DNA from: Sphingobacteriaceae bacterium
GTDB taxonomy: Bacteria > Bacteroidota > Bacteroidia > B-17B0 > Aurantibacillaceae
Direction of reading: 5' to 3'
DNA: 64,000 nt
NCBI GenBank assembly: GCA_002319075.1
Contig: NVQB01000001.1
Coordinates: 1 to 64,000, forward strand
A program made the position numbers and the translations under genes. The notes under the pieces are model-generated. The model did no database searches. It saw nothing but the letters and a program-made list of their open reading frames with translations, and had not been told where the DNA came from. Positions 17,250 to 27,152 of this stretch are shown here, piece by piece (the first letter of the stretch is position 1; every line of letters starts with the position of its first letter).

Positions 17250-20200
17250 CTAATTTGTAGCTTTGATAAGAAGTCCCTTAGCATCATAAGATTTAATCCC
17301 CTCCTTGTTTAGACCATTCACTATGTCTTGACTAACTCCATTTGCGAAATAATATCGCACTTCACTTTTACCTTCATTTTTAGCCAGCTGTTTAATTCGT
17401 AACATTTGGTTTTGTATTCCTTTTTCGCCGATAAATGTTTGATATGTTTTATCAGCTAAGTTTTTGTTTTTAACTTCTCCGAAAAATGTCTCGCCAACTA
17501 GATCAATTTCGGCTTTGGTTGTCGCAGACATTCCTTTTGAATTGACAAAGGTAACAGACTTGAATTTTCTATTTACCTCTACTAAATCATCGACAGCACT
17601 GGCAATTTGTATTTCGGCGAGTTTTGCCTCGTAATTTGCCAGCACTCCATCCGCATATTTTATTCCGTCTTTAGCTAACTTTTGCTCATAACGAAGATAT
17701 TCTTCAGCCGCTTCTTTAATTGCCTTATTCACCCCTTGTACTCCTTTTAATTTCGGAAACATTGTTGGAACATCTGAGTAAATGCCTTCTAAGATTTCGA
17801 CAGCTTCGTCTCCATAGTTAATTGTTAAATAGGAAATTCTTTCAACAACTCCACTTATCCCTCCTGCCGCGTAAATGTTTCTAACAAACATAACTTCTGC
17901 ACTAACTGTTGACCATCCCCATATGGCTGATGCAGCTACACCTGATAAACAGGCTCCTGCTAATACTCCTGCAGATTGGCCTTTATTCATGGCATTTCCC
18001 AACATTTCTATTTTGGCCTGTGACATCTTATTTTTTCCCTTAGCCGTTAACTGACTTATATATAAGGCGCTTTTATAATCAATATTACACATGGAGGGGT
18101 ACATACCCCATTCTAAACCATCCACATCTATTCCATCGATAGGCCTATTACTAGCAAATTGATATGAACTTAATTCAGGATAGGAGGTACAAAGAGGGTC
18201 AACACTCAAAAACTTCCCTATCCTTGCATCGTAGATCCTCATCCCATAATCTTGTTGGTTCCCACTTCCCTTTACTTCATTATCATTCTCTTTGCCATTA
18301 AATCCATACCTGTAGCTGCCAGCAGCCTGGTATCTGCGGCCTGGCATTTCCATGCCGAAGGCATAGTAATCGGTATAATTTAATACTTCAGGTAAAACCT
18401 CATCGCGGTTATCTACATTTACAGCATCAGTCCCAACATTTGATAATAGTTTAGCATCTGAAATTACCACACGAACATTTCCAAGATGATCTTTAAGCTC
18501 ATAATCCTTCGCACCCACCGTCCGTTTAAATTCTTTAAGTTCCTGGGCAGGATCATCAAAAATCTTGTAGACCTGGGTAGGGAGAGAAGAATTAAGCCTG
18601 TAGGAGGTGTCGAGAGCAGCGACAGTGGCATTCCATGCGCTTCCCGTGTAGGCATGCACTTGGTCGAGGTGTTCACCCATTTGTGGGATATAAAAATTAC
18701 CGTCGATGCCGCGTTTGATCTCGCCAAATAAATAACTTACCAGTGGCGAGCCTACATTTAAATTGATGGAGGCAAGGTCTGGTGTACTCAGAGGCGTATA
18801 TTTCCATACATTACGATCATATTTAGTGAGTCCGTTGCCTTCTTTGTAAACACCTCTTTGAGCATATAGTATGTCCGTACTATTTTTCATGAAGTCGTAC
18901 ATGCCGTTGCCGTTGTTTCCTGCCTCACTTATTGGTTTTACGCCTATAGTGCCCGTTATTCCGGTGCGGAGATTATCAAAAGTCATTGTATAAAGTGAGG
19001 CTTTTCGGTAATCAAAGCCTGAGACGTATTCGTCGTACTGCCACCAGCCGATTTTAGCACCATCTGGAGAAATCTGAAGCTGGCCCTTGTCTGTATTTCC
19101 ACAGCCATTAATAGTTTTCATGACGTAAGGAGCAGGCGTTACTGTAGAGGAACCGAAGTCGTAAGCCATAATATCTGTAGCTCCTTTATTAGCATCGAGC
19201 GGGTCGATAGAATAACGGCTGTTGTAAACGATGCTATGACCGGTTATGTGATCCTCTACCGCCGTGAAATGATAACCATGCTGCACACCAGTTGTTGCCG
19301 TCGTGAGCGCATTGTTTGCGGATTGCACTTCGCCCATATTGCCGATTGGCCCGTAGCCAATACTATTCATTTCCACCACATGATAAACAGGAAGTTTAGC
19401 AGCATTTAAAGTAACAACCGCGTATTTAGTAGATCCTGGAATTCTTACAATTACCGGCTTGCTATTTGGGTCTACAGAACCTATAAGGTCTGTATTTTTC
19501 ATAAGCTTACCGGCGTTGTCAAATACCAGACAGACATCGTTAGCCCCCAGGTATTTCTTAGCCACTACCACAAAAAACTGCAGATTACGATTAAGATCCT
19601 CTGCTACTGCTACTCCGTTGTTAGCTATGCCCAGTAGTTCTACAGCATTTTGAACATTCTGATAATTTTGAGAATTGCCACTGTTGGACATTGAAATTAC
19701 CTTGCACTGGCACAAATTGTCGGTTGTGGCACCATTAGGTAACAAGCTCGTTTTACTGGTGGTAGTGATCCAGTTTTGGTATTCTGAAATAGCCATGGCA
19801 CCGTTAGAGGCGATAGCAAGCGCCGACAGCGTGGTGGCTGAAGCCAGTGTAACAGGCTTGTCGTTCTGCCCTAACCTGTCGCTACCGTAGATCGGTTGCT
19901 CTGTGAGGTCTATTTTATACAGCGGTGTAGGCGTTGCAACCGCATCATAGTAACGCCTATATGTTGCCATGGTATTTCCAGCTGCGTCCCTCACATAATA
20001 TGTGGCCGTTAGCTCCGTAGTTTCTTCAGAACCGTTATGACTGAGCTCATCATCTTTCCAATACTCTTTAGAAGTACGGTTACCTGCGGCATCATATTTA
20101 AAAGTAATGCGTTCTTTTAAATCAAATGAACCATCCTTCACGGTTTTTAAAATCTCTTTAATTTTTCCATAAACCGTCCAGCTTATAGTCGTTGTAAAAT

Positions 20201-23200
20201 CATGCAATGCAGGAGGTGTATTGGTAGCAGTGGATAAGAGCTCTTTGCCCTTCTCCTGAACGAGGTTACCAATCTCATCATAAGTGTAATCATGAGTAGC
20301 CTGAAAATCGCTAAGGCCGGCCGTGGTTTTGGAAGAACCATCTGTGATGCTCACTAATTTATTATTTGTTTTTTTACCAGAAGTAAGTGCGTATGAGTAT
20401 TGAAGTTGATCCATTTTTGTGGACGACACACTTTCATCATCGTATCTATCGAGAGACATAATATTACCATTCGCGTCATAAGTATAATTTGTCTGGTAAG
20501 TTTTGGCGGAAGCGATATTTGCCCAACCTGAACCCGATTCTTTTACTGATGTACTTTGTTTAATGCGGTTGAGAAGATCATATTGGTAAAGGTCTGCCCT
20601 GGCAGCTAGAGTTCCTGTAGCGGTGCTGTTCAGCTGACTCTGGATCCAGCCACTGATATTTCCATTATAAAGATTTGGCGCGGACAACGCTGTAAATGTG
20701 CTAAGGCTGTAGTGAGCAGTGTTCATTAAAAAATTGCTGGACGCCAAAGTCGTATAATCTCCATCAAAATACTTCAGAACCATTCCAAAACGGTCGGCGG
20801 CTACGCGGTCTAGCGGCGATCCACTCGAACCGTTGTCGCGTCCAGGATCATCGGTTTTTGAAAGACTCGGTGAGTTGAGAGACTTCAGCCAACCCTGAAC
20901 GGTGTAGATATAATCTAAGCCCTGTACAAGGTCCTCGCCAAGTACATTTCTTTTTAAAGGACCATGGGCGTAGTACTCATAATGCGCATCTCTATCCCAC
21001 AGTTGTCCATCGCGTGAAGTTTCTGCATTCACGAGGCGATTTTCGGCATCGTAGGTATAGCGATGGAAGAAGCGATCGACCCTTTTCTCGTTATACTTCA
21101 CCTGCAGAACTTTGCCACTCACCAAATCATATTCATAAGCAATGTTATTTTTAGCCATCCCTCCCGGTTGGTCCTGAACTATCCATTCTACATTGCCGTG
21201 GGAATCGTAGCTGTAGTAAGTATAGTATTCATCACCCAAGGCTGAACTTTCATCAATAAAACTGTAACTAACCCTGTTCTGAACAAAGCGCTGAGGCTTG
21301 CCATAATAAGTAACGGATGAAATATCCGAATAAACTGTTCTGGTAACTTGCCTGTTGCCTGTTGCAGGAGATACAGTAGAATTAGCGGCTGTTGTATTTG
21401 CACTTGCACTTAGATTTGTAAAATTGAGTGAACCCACGTTTGTAGTATTCTCCCCTACCTCGCAAATTCTGCCAAGTGCATCGTATTTTGTATAAGAGTA
21501 AGCTGATGTGGTTTTTTGTTTATCGTTTTGCGAGAAACGCAGGCGATTGTTAGCGTCATAAATAAAGTTTGTGAGACCACCGTCAGGAGTTGTCTGACTT
21601 ATTAACTGTCCAAGAGAATTGTATTCGTAAGTCGTTACTATACGATGTGGTGTCAGACCGGTTGGCCAGGTTGGTGTAGATGTATTTGACCTTGCCGTTT
21701 TTATTGAAGCAATATTTGCCAAACTCGTATATTCAACGCCTTCCGGCGGAACTGTTTTGGTCAATCGACCGGCCCTATCGTAATAATATAATGTATGGTG
21801 ATGATCTGTAATTTCGTACTCTGCAATCAGCGCATCTCTAAAACCACTTAGATCACTGCAATCGTCTCTCAAATACTCCTTCAATGCAGTCTGTTTGGTT
21901 GCTTTACATTCGCCGGCCTGAGAAGCCAGGTCCGCTGCTGCTTCAATCATATTTTCATGAAGAATAGGATCGACCTCCTCCTCGGGTGGAGCGGGCGCTG
22001 GGATTTCGCGGATACCCCAGGCATAATCGAAAGTTAAAGTAAAATTATCAGCGGCATTGAATGTAAGCGTTCCCATATCGAAATTGTAAATACATCCGTT
22101 GGCATCTATCACCTGCAAATCATACTCCCCATCACTAAAACCAAAATTATCAGCAGTTTGCCCGCTATTGCCATCATAGGAGGTAATAAGCTTTTGAACG
22201 GTAGTAGTAACCGTTTCAAGGGTTGTGAAATAGTGATCAGAATTTGTACTAACCGCTGTGGCTGAGCTCAGCGCTGCCAAACCCACACTATTAACCAAAG
22301 GTTTAAACGGCGTTGACAAGGTTGCCCAATAAGGATACATCACAGTATTAATAGAATTGTCAAGATTATCAGCAAGACTAATTGGCGTAGCAGTAGGCAC
22401 GACTATAGTATGCGTTTCCGCTTCCGTGGTACTAATGAAGTTGCCCAGTGAATCGTAAGCAAAACGCCACTCTACCACATGCGACTTTTGCTCACGCTTA
22501 AACCAGGTAAAATTATAAGGCGCTTTTCCGCCTGTTACGCATGCATTGATTTCGCAAGCTGTAATGTTCGCGGCATTGCTTGTACCCTGTGCGTAGGGGC
22601 CACTGCAACTCGTAAGGGTAACGATAGAAGAAGGATCGACAACAATAGCAGGTGTAGGTCCGCTAGCTGAGCAACCCGACTGGTCATTTACAGTTGCAGT
22701 AATAGTGCTTTGACCGGTAATACCTACAAGGCTAAGTACATTTGAAGTTGTAGGGTCCAAAGAACCGTTCATGTACCATTTATAGCTGTAGCTACCATCG
22801 CCACCTGATGGCAGGACCATAACATAACCAGGACCGTGGCAATTGGGTTCGCTCGTTTGAAACGACAAACTTATATTATCCAGTTTTTTAACCGTAAAAC
22901 TCATACTGGTAGCGCAACTGTTTGCGGTAACTGTAACAGAGTAGTTGCCGGTTGAAACGGCGAATGTATTTGTTGTACCAGGTCCGGTTATAGCGGATGT
23001 GGTAAGATCTTTAAGCGTATAATTAAAAGTGCCGGAAACAGAGGAAGGAGCAAATTGCGCATGAATCGTCACCGCACTTGTTGCTCCACCGCCACAAGTT
23101 GAGACACCTCCTGATTTTGAAAGTGAGATAGCAGGTTGTAGAATGCCAAAATTTGAAGTTGTTGTACAGGTTCCATAAGTATATTTTACAACATAATTCC

Positions 23201-25829
23201 CCTGAACCAAACTGGTAACTTGCAAGCCTGAAGTTGAAGTAAGCGCTGTACCGGGATAACTGGCGGAGGCGTACCAGTTGACAGAACCACCAGCAATGGA
23301 CGGTGTTAAGGTAGCAGACCCGCTGGCCCCCATACCGCAGGAGGAAGCATGTGTTACTGCGACGTTTAGCGTCGGCTCAATTTTAGAAATATTTATAAGA
23401 AGGGAAGAGCGACACGATTCATTTAGGCCGTTGGCAATGGATACGTAATTTGCACCCTGGCCTAAGCCTGAGATAGGATATGCGAGCGTGGTAGTAGCCA
23501 GACTATTTGGAGTAACGGTCACCCCATTAATAACAAAACCCTGCACCTGAAGACTCGAAGAAATGATGATGTTGGCGGTTCCTCCTGCAACCGACGTACA
23601 GGTAATATTCGCAATATCAGTAACGGTGCCCGTTGGCTGCGCTAATAGCGTCATGGTTTTTGTTCCGGTTAAACTCAAAGAACAGGCTGCACTGGTTACT
23701 GTTACATTGTAAACACCACCTGAGGTGGCGGTGATCGAAGCAAGGCTCGAAGTAAAGCCGGCCGGCCCCGCCCAAACGTATGTAAAGGGCGCTGCACTTG
23801 ACTGTGCCGACACAACCGCATTCAGATATCCGAGACTACCAGGACAAATAAACTGAGAAGGAGTAGTGACCTGCAAAGAGGCATTATTATTAATAACAAT
23901 TGCCTGAGAATAAGATAAAGAACAAGACCCGTTAAATAAAGTAACAGTTAAAGGATAAACTGTAAAAGCTGGACTGGTCGGATAAGTATGCGCCTTATGG
24001 GCTGAAGTAATACCCGTGCTATTTGAACTTACAGGGCTGGTTCCATCGCCATAATTGATAGTATACGAAGTAAAAGTATTAGTTAGCGCAGTTAATCCCA
24101 GGGTAACTGAATTATTACAAGAGAGAGCTGACGTAGTGAATGTTGGATCAGGTTGCGCATAAACCGTCACATTTTTCTGCGCTGTTGAAGAACAAGTGAC
24201 ACCTGCAGAAAAAGTATTGGTTATAGTTAAAGTGATAACGTGCGAACCAGTGAGAGTAAAGATATATGAAGGATTAACGCCGCTTGTGGTAAAAGTTGTG
24301 CTGTTGGGTTTTAGAACCGTCCATGAATAGGTGGTAGCACCGGAATTTACATTGAAAACAGAAAGTGCATCACCGAGGCAAACACTGGGCGAAGTAATAC
24401 TAAAATTTGCCGAGGGTACACCGATATTAAAAATTTTGGAAACAGAAGTGCTACAGCCGGCGCCATTTGTGATGGTTAACTTCACAACGTTTGATCCGTT
24501 AACGAGATTTGAAGTGTAAGTAGCACTCGCTCCTGTAGAATTGACATTTAAAAGATTGATCTGCCAAACATAATTCCATGTAGATGAGTAATTAGGAATA
24601 CTTAGTATTACTCCACTGGCGGGATTACAAATAGAATTCACCGTATAGTTAAAGTCTGCCAGAGCAAAATCACTTACCGTTATTACCGTTTGCACACTGC
24701 AAGGACTTAATCCTAAACCCGTCAAGCTTACCACATAACTACCAGGTCCGGGATATGTATGAGCTATGGTTAAAGAACCGTTTGTAATGACCGGGCTGTT
24801 TGTACCATCTCCGAAGGACCATTGCGCGTTTGGCATTGATCCGCCATTATAGCTAAGAGTATATGATTTACAATTGGCCGGAGACACAGTTATTGTATGG
24901 CCGGTAGTTGAACCAATGTTAAGTGTTTGCGTTGTTGATAATGAGCACGTGCCGTCACTTGTAATAAGCGTCACTGTATTCGTACCTGCTACCCAACCCG
25001 TGGTATAATTATCCGTTTGATTCGTAGCATTTACGGTGGTACCGTTAATAGACCACTTGTAGGTCCCAGTGTATGGCGATATTGTCATATCGACGCTGGC
25101 AGTACTGCAGGCGTTTGGAACCGTATAGGTAAAACTACTGGGAATAAGTGTTGTAACGTTTACTACCGAACTAAATGTGGTACAGGGAGAAATGCCCTGC
25201 CCTGTTAAAAAAACCGTATACGTACCGGGAGCTGTATAAGTATGGGAGGTTAAAGTAAAACTTGTGCTGCCAGCCATTTGCAGAGAACTGCCATCGCCCC
25301 AAACCCAAAGAGGAGCCACGATGGGCCAGGCACTTTGCAAAATAAAACTCTTTGAATTGCATAAATAGGGTGTTGTTGTACTAAGAGTTGCCGTATTTGC
25401 AGGATGCGGAATTGAAACTGTGGCTTGTTTAATGCAGCGCGTGTTTTCACCCTGTATACACATCTGAATAGTAAATACAGATGGGCCACAAATATTCTGT
25501 AAGTTATAGGCATGGCTTACCGTGAAAGTATTGGCAGTACCCGATATAGAAGGAGTTATTGCACTACCGTCGCCGAAATTCATATAGCCTAAGGTGAAAC
25601 TGTAAGGGCAGGAAGGGGCGCTGACCACTGCAGATAAAGTTGCTGTTGCAATATTACCAGAATACGTTATACTGGTGGCAGTGACCGTAAGCGACGTTGT
25701 ATTGCAACAAGCAGAAGTTGTTGAACTGAAACATGCAGCCCCGGCCTGTGCTGATACATTATTGATTGCAAGCAGGACCAAGAGGGCCAGCAAAACGATC
25801 TTATTTTTATGCAATATTGTGCTTAACAT
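17250..25829 (-). CDS. Giant Rhs/YD-repeat polymorphic toxin with PKD domains and PD-(D/E)XK-like nuclease tip
   Basis: A 2859-aa exported toxin. It has a Sec signal peptide (about 1-27, LLALLVLLAINNVSAQ). PKD and Ig-like domains follow to about residue 1200, with three clear PKD motifs: MNFGDGS, WVWGDGS...HTYTAPGTYTV and WSFGDGT...HTYPGPGSYVV. The RHS/YD shell starts near 1343 (LYYYDRAGRLTKTVPPEG). The Rhs core lies at about 2487-2568 (YAFGMEMPGRR, FNGKENDNEVKG, KFLSVDPL, NRPIDGIDVDG). After it comes a variable tip of about 290 aa. Near residue 2773 the tip has EIDLVGETFFGEVKNK, the D...ExK pattern of PD-(D/E)XK-type nucleases, so it is probably a DNase. It is the last large gene of the operon and is followed by its immunity gene. 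No T9SS tail is possible at a toxin C-terminus, so the export route beyond Sec is open. Confidence 0.92.
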   Translation of the reverse strand: MLSTILHKNKIVLLALLVLLAINNVSAQAGAACFSSTTSACCNTTSLTVTATSITYSGNIATATLSAVVSAPSCPYSFTLGYMNFGDGSAITPSISGTANTFTVSHAYNLQNICGPSVFTIQMCIQGENTRCIKQATVSIPHPANTATLSTTTPYLCNSKSFILQSAWPIVAPLWVWGDGSSLQMAGSTSFTLTSHTYTAPGTYTVFLTGQGISPCTTFSSVVNVTTLIPSSFTYTVPNACSTASVDMTISPYTGTYKWSINGTTVNATNQTDNYTTGWVAGTNTVTLITSDGTCSLSTTQTLNIGSTTGHTITVSPANCKSYTLSYNGGSMPNAQWSFGDGTNSPVITNGSLTIAHTYPGPGSYVVSLTGLGLSPCSVQTVITVSDFALADFNYTVNSICNPASGVILSIPNYSSTWNYVWQINLLNVNSTGASATYTSNLVNGSNVVKLTITNGAGCSTSVSKIFNIGVPSANFSITSPSVCLGDALSVFNVNSGATTYSWTVLKPNSTTFTTSGVNPSYIFTLTGSHVITLTITNTFSAGVTCSSTAQKNVTVYAQPDPTFTTSALSCNNSVTLGLTALTNTFTSYTINYGDGTSPVSSNSTGITSAHKAHTYPTSPAFTVYPLTVTLFNGSCSLSYSQAIVINNNASLQVTTPSQFICPGSLGYLNAVVSAQSSAAPFTYVWAGPAGFTSSLASITATSGGVYNVTVTSAACSLSLTGTKTMTLLAQPTGTVTDIANITCTSVAGGTANIIISSSLQVQGFVINGVTVTPNSLATTTLAYPISGLGQGANYVSIANGLNESCRSSLLINISKIEPTLNVAVTHASSCGMGASGSATLTPSIAGGSVNWYASASYPGTALTSTSGLQVTSLVQGNYVVKYTYGTCTTTSNFGILQPAISLSKSGGVSTCGGGATSAVTIHAQFAPSSVSGTFNYTLKDLTTSAITGPGTTNTFAVSTGNYSVTVTANSCATSMSFTVKKLDNISLSFQTSEPNCHGPGYVMVLPSGGDGSYSYKWYMNGSLDPTTSNVLSLVGITGQSTITATVNDQSGCSASGPTPAIVVDPSSIVTLTSCSGPYAQGTSNAANITACEINACVTGGKAPYNFTWFKREQKSHVVEWRFAYDSLGNFISTTEAETHTIVVPTATPISLADNLDNSINTVMYPYWATLSTPFKPLVNSVGLAALSSATAVSTNSDHYFTTLETVTTTVQKLITSYDGNSGQTADNFGFSDGEYDLQVIDANGCIYNFDMGTLTFNAADNFTLTFDYAWGIREIPAPAPPEEEVDPILHENMIEAAADLASQAGECKATKQTALKEYLRDDCSDLSGFRDALIAEYEITDHHHTLYYYDRAGRLTKTVPPEGVEYTSLANIASIKTARSNTSTPTWPTGLTPHRIVTTYEYNSLGQLISQTTPDGGLTNFIYDANNRLRFSQNDKQKTTSAYSYTKYDALGRICEVGENTTNVGSLNFTNLSASANTTAANSTVSPATGNRQVTRTVYSDISSVTYYGKPQRFVQNRVSYSFIDESSALGDEYYTYYSYDSHGNVEWIVQDQPGGMAKNNIAYEYDLVSGKVLQVKYNEKRVDRFFHRYTYDAENRLVNAETSRDGQLWDRDAHYEYYAHGPLKRNVLGEDLVQGLDYIYTVQGWLKSLNSPSLSKTDDPGRDNGSSGSPLDRVAADRFGMVLKYFDGDYTTLASSNFLMNTAHYSLSTFTALSAPNLYNGNISGWIQSQLNSTATGTLAARADLYQYDLLNRIKQSTSVKESGSGWANIASAKTYQTNYTYDANGNIMSLDRYDDESVSSTKMDQLQYSYALTSGKKTNNKLVSITDGSSKTTAGLSDFQATHDYTYDEIGNLVQEKGKELLSTATNTPPALHDFTTTISWTVYGKIKEILKTVKDGSFDLKERITFKYDAAGNRTSKEYWKDDELSHNGSEETTELTATYYVRDAAGNTMATYRRYYDAVATPTPLYKIDLTEQPIYGSDRLGQNDKPVTLASATTLSALAIASNGAMAISEYQNWITTTSKTSLLPNGATTDNLCQCKVISMSNSGNSQNYQNVQNAVELLGIANNGVAVAEDLNRNLQFFVVVAKKYLGANDVCLVFDNAGKLMKNTDLIGSVDPNSKPVIVRIPGSTKYAVVTLNAAKLPVYHVVEMNSIGYGPIGNMGEVQSANNALTTATTGVQHGYHFTAVEDHITGHSIVYNSRYSIDPLDANKGATDIMAYDFGSSTVTPAPYVMKTINGCGNTDKGQLQISPDGAKIGWWQYDEYVSGFDYRKASLYTMTFDNLRTGITGTIGVKPISEAGNNGNGMYDFMKNSTDILYAQRGVYKEGNGLTKYDRNVWKYTPLSTPDLASINLNVGSPLVSYLFGEIKRGIDGNFYIPQMGEHLDQVHAYTGSAWNATVAALDTSYRLNSSLPTQVYKIFDDPAQELKEFKRTVGAKDYELKDHLGNVRVVISDAKLLSNVGTDAVNVDNRDEVLPEVLNYTDYYAFGMEMPGRRYQAAGSYRYGFNGKENDNEVKGSGNQQDYGMRIYDARIGKFLSVDPLCTSYPELSSYQFASNRPIDGIDVDGLEWGMYPSMCNIDYKSALYISQLTAKGKNKMSQAKIEMLGNAMNKGQSAGVLAGACLSGVAASAIWGWSTVSAEVMFVRNIYAAGGISGVVERISYLTINYGDEAVEILEGIYSDVPTMFPKLKGVQGVNKAIKEAAEEYLRYEQKLAKDGIKYADGVLANYEAKLAEIQIASAVDDLVEVNRKFKSVTFVNSKGMSATTKAEIDLVGETFFGEVKNKNLADKTYQTFIGEKGIQNQMLRIKQLAKNEGKSEVRYYFANGVSQDIVNGLNKEGIKSYDAKGLLIKATN
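18266..18368 (-). repeat. Rhs junction repeat, copy in the full-length Rhs gene
   Basis: Near-identical partner of 13165-13267, in inverted orientation 5 kb away. It encodes the end of the Rhs core just before the variable tip. Recombination between inverted copies would invert the intervening segment; exchange with a free cassette copy would replace the tip. Confidence 0.85.
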
Positions 25830-25890
25830 AGTCTTTTCGTTAATTCTACACTACTAAATATTTCGGGTACTGCAACTTCAATCCAGGGGC

Positions 25891-27129
25891 TTATTTGCTT
25901 TCCAGGGCTACAATGCGGGCTTTTAAGGCTTCGATCATCACTTGTTGTTCCTGGATTGCTTTTATAAGAGTAGATGTCATTGAATGGTATTGAACACCTT
26001 TTTTAATCTGATACGTTTCTAAATACTTACCAGTACTATCTCTATCAAAAATTTTCAATTCCGGAACAAAATGAGGAAACTGCTGTTCAACGTCCTGGGC
26101 GATTAAACCATGATGAACCTCTCCTGTTGGATCATCTTTGTATTTATACGTCACCGTTTTCAGGGCAAGTAATTTCGATAAGACCGGACCTTCATTTGCT
26201 ATATTTTTTTTAAGAGTGGAATCAGACGGTGGAGTGAAGGCCCCTCCCGCGAAGCTATATTGTGTTCCACCATTTATTTGAAAGTAGATGCCTGATTTTC
26301 CCCTGAAATAAATACTTCCTGTGCCGGTGCCTCCGCCAATACCCTCATTTGTGAGGATTACGTTATTCTGCGATTTAATTGTAATATCGCCAGTGCTCGT
26401 ATGAATCCCTAGATGATTCTTGGAAACTTCAATATCTGTATTTCCAGTGGCCCCTTTACACTTTTCCCAGGAAGTAACACCAAAACCCCAATCGCCTGGT
26501 TCATACAATTGGACAAGACGCATACCTCTGTGCACATACGGGGAGCAGCCTCCCACGGTTAGCGTACCTGATTTTTGCACAAGAGCATTTACAGGTCCCG
26601 CACCAATCTCGCCGTTAAAATCTCTTGAGCCCCAGCGAAGCTCATTTCCATTACTTTGAAAAAGGACATTGTGCTGACTGGTGTCAGATCGCACTTCAAA
26701 ATTATAAACAGGTGCTGACGCATGGGTACCAACACCTACCTTACCCAAGGGCCCAAGTGTATTGTAAATATGATTTGAAGTTGGAGAAAACTTTGTCCAA
26801 AGTGTTGGCGAATTCATTTTCTCCCAATGTCCGGTCGGGGCTACTTCCCAATAATAAAACCCTGATTCCATACCTGTGGTGGTAGTATTTGTATTGAATA
26901 CCATTAAGCCAAGAGCCGGACTCACTACCGGTGAGGAACTACTGATTCCGGTAAGATAAACCCTGGGAATTAATAGACCTTTTGTAGTACTCTCGACATC
27001 GAGCATGGCTGAAGAATGTGGCGCTGAAGGTGTTGTTTTAATTGAAACCCCTTCGGTGGTTTGAGCATTTACAAGCGAGCCAATAAGCAACAAAAGGAGA
27101 ATGCTAAGTTTGAGATTTACTGTTTTCAT
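25891..27129 (-). CDS. Fibre-like secreted protein with Peptidase_S74 chaperone domain
   Basis: A 412-aa protein with a signal peptide (MKTVNLKLSILLLLLIGSLVNAQ). A Bacteroidota fibre-type N-terminal region follows (LDVESTTKGLLIPRVYLT, LGLMVFNTNTTTTG), then a glycine-rich centre. The C-terminal S74 intramolecular chaperone domain reads STLKKNIANEGPVLSKLLAL and HGLIAQDVEQQFPHFVPEL, and a helix (IKAIQEQQVMIEALKARIV) ends the protein. Such domains trimerise a beta-helical fibre and may autocleave. It lies between two giant RHS-family genes (62 bp and 24 bp gaps), so it is probably co-expressed with them and could be a surface fibre of the same assembly. Unlike the paralog at 6034-7421 it has no T9SS tail. 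Confidence 0.85.
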   Translation of the reverse strand: MKTVNLKLSILLLLLIGSLVNAQTTEGVSIKTTPSAPHSSAMLDVESTTKGLLIPRVYLTGISSSSPVVSPALGLMVFNTNTTTTGMESGFYYWEVAPTGHWEKMNSPTLWTKFSPTSNHIYNTLGPLGKVGVGTHASAPVYNFEVRSDTSQHNVLFQSNGNELRWGSRDFNGEIGAGPVNALVQKSGTLTVGGCSPYVHRGMRLVQLYEPGDWGFGVTSWEKCKGATGNTDIEVSKNHLGIHTSTGDITIKSQNNVILTNEGIGGGTGTGSIYFRGKSGIYFQINGGTQYSFAGGAFTPPSDSTLKKNIANEGPVLSKLLALKTVTYKYKDDPTGEVHHGLIAQDVEQQFPHFVPELKIFDRDSTGKYLETYQIKKGVQYHSMTSTLIKAIQEQQVMIEALKARIVALESK

Positions 27130-27152
27130 ATTTCTATTTATTTTTTAATTTT

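Noticed and set aside
25829-25891. Separate promoter for the Rhs toxin in the gap after the S74 gene
   Set aside because: The 62-bp gap has no clear Bacteroidota -33/-7 pair or operator box; read-through from the operon is simpler.
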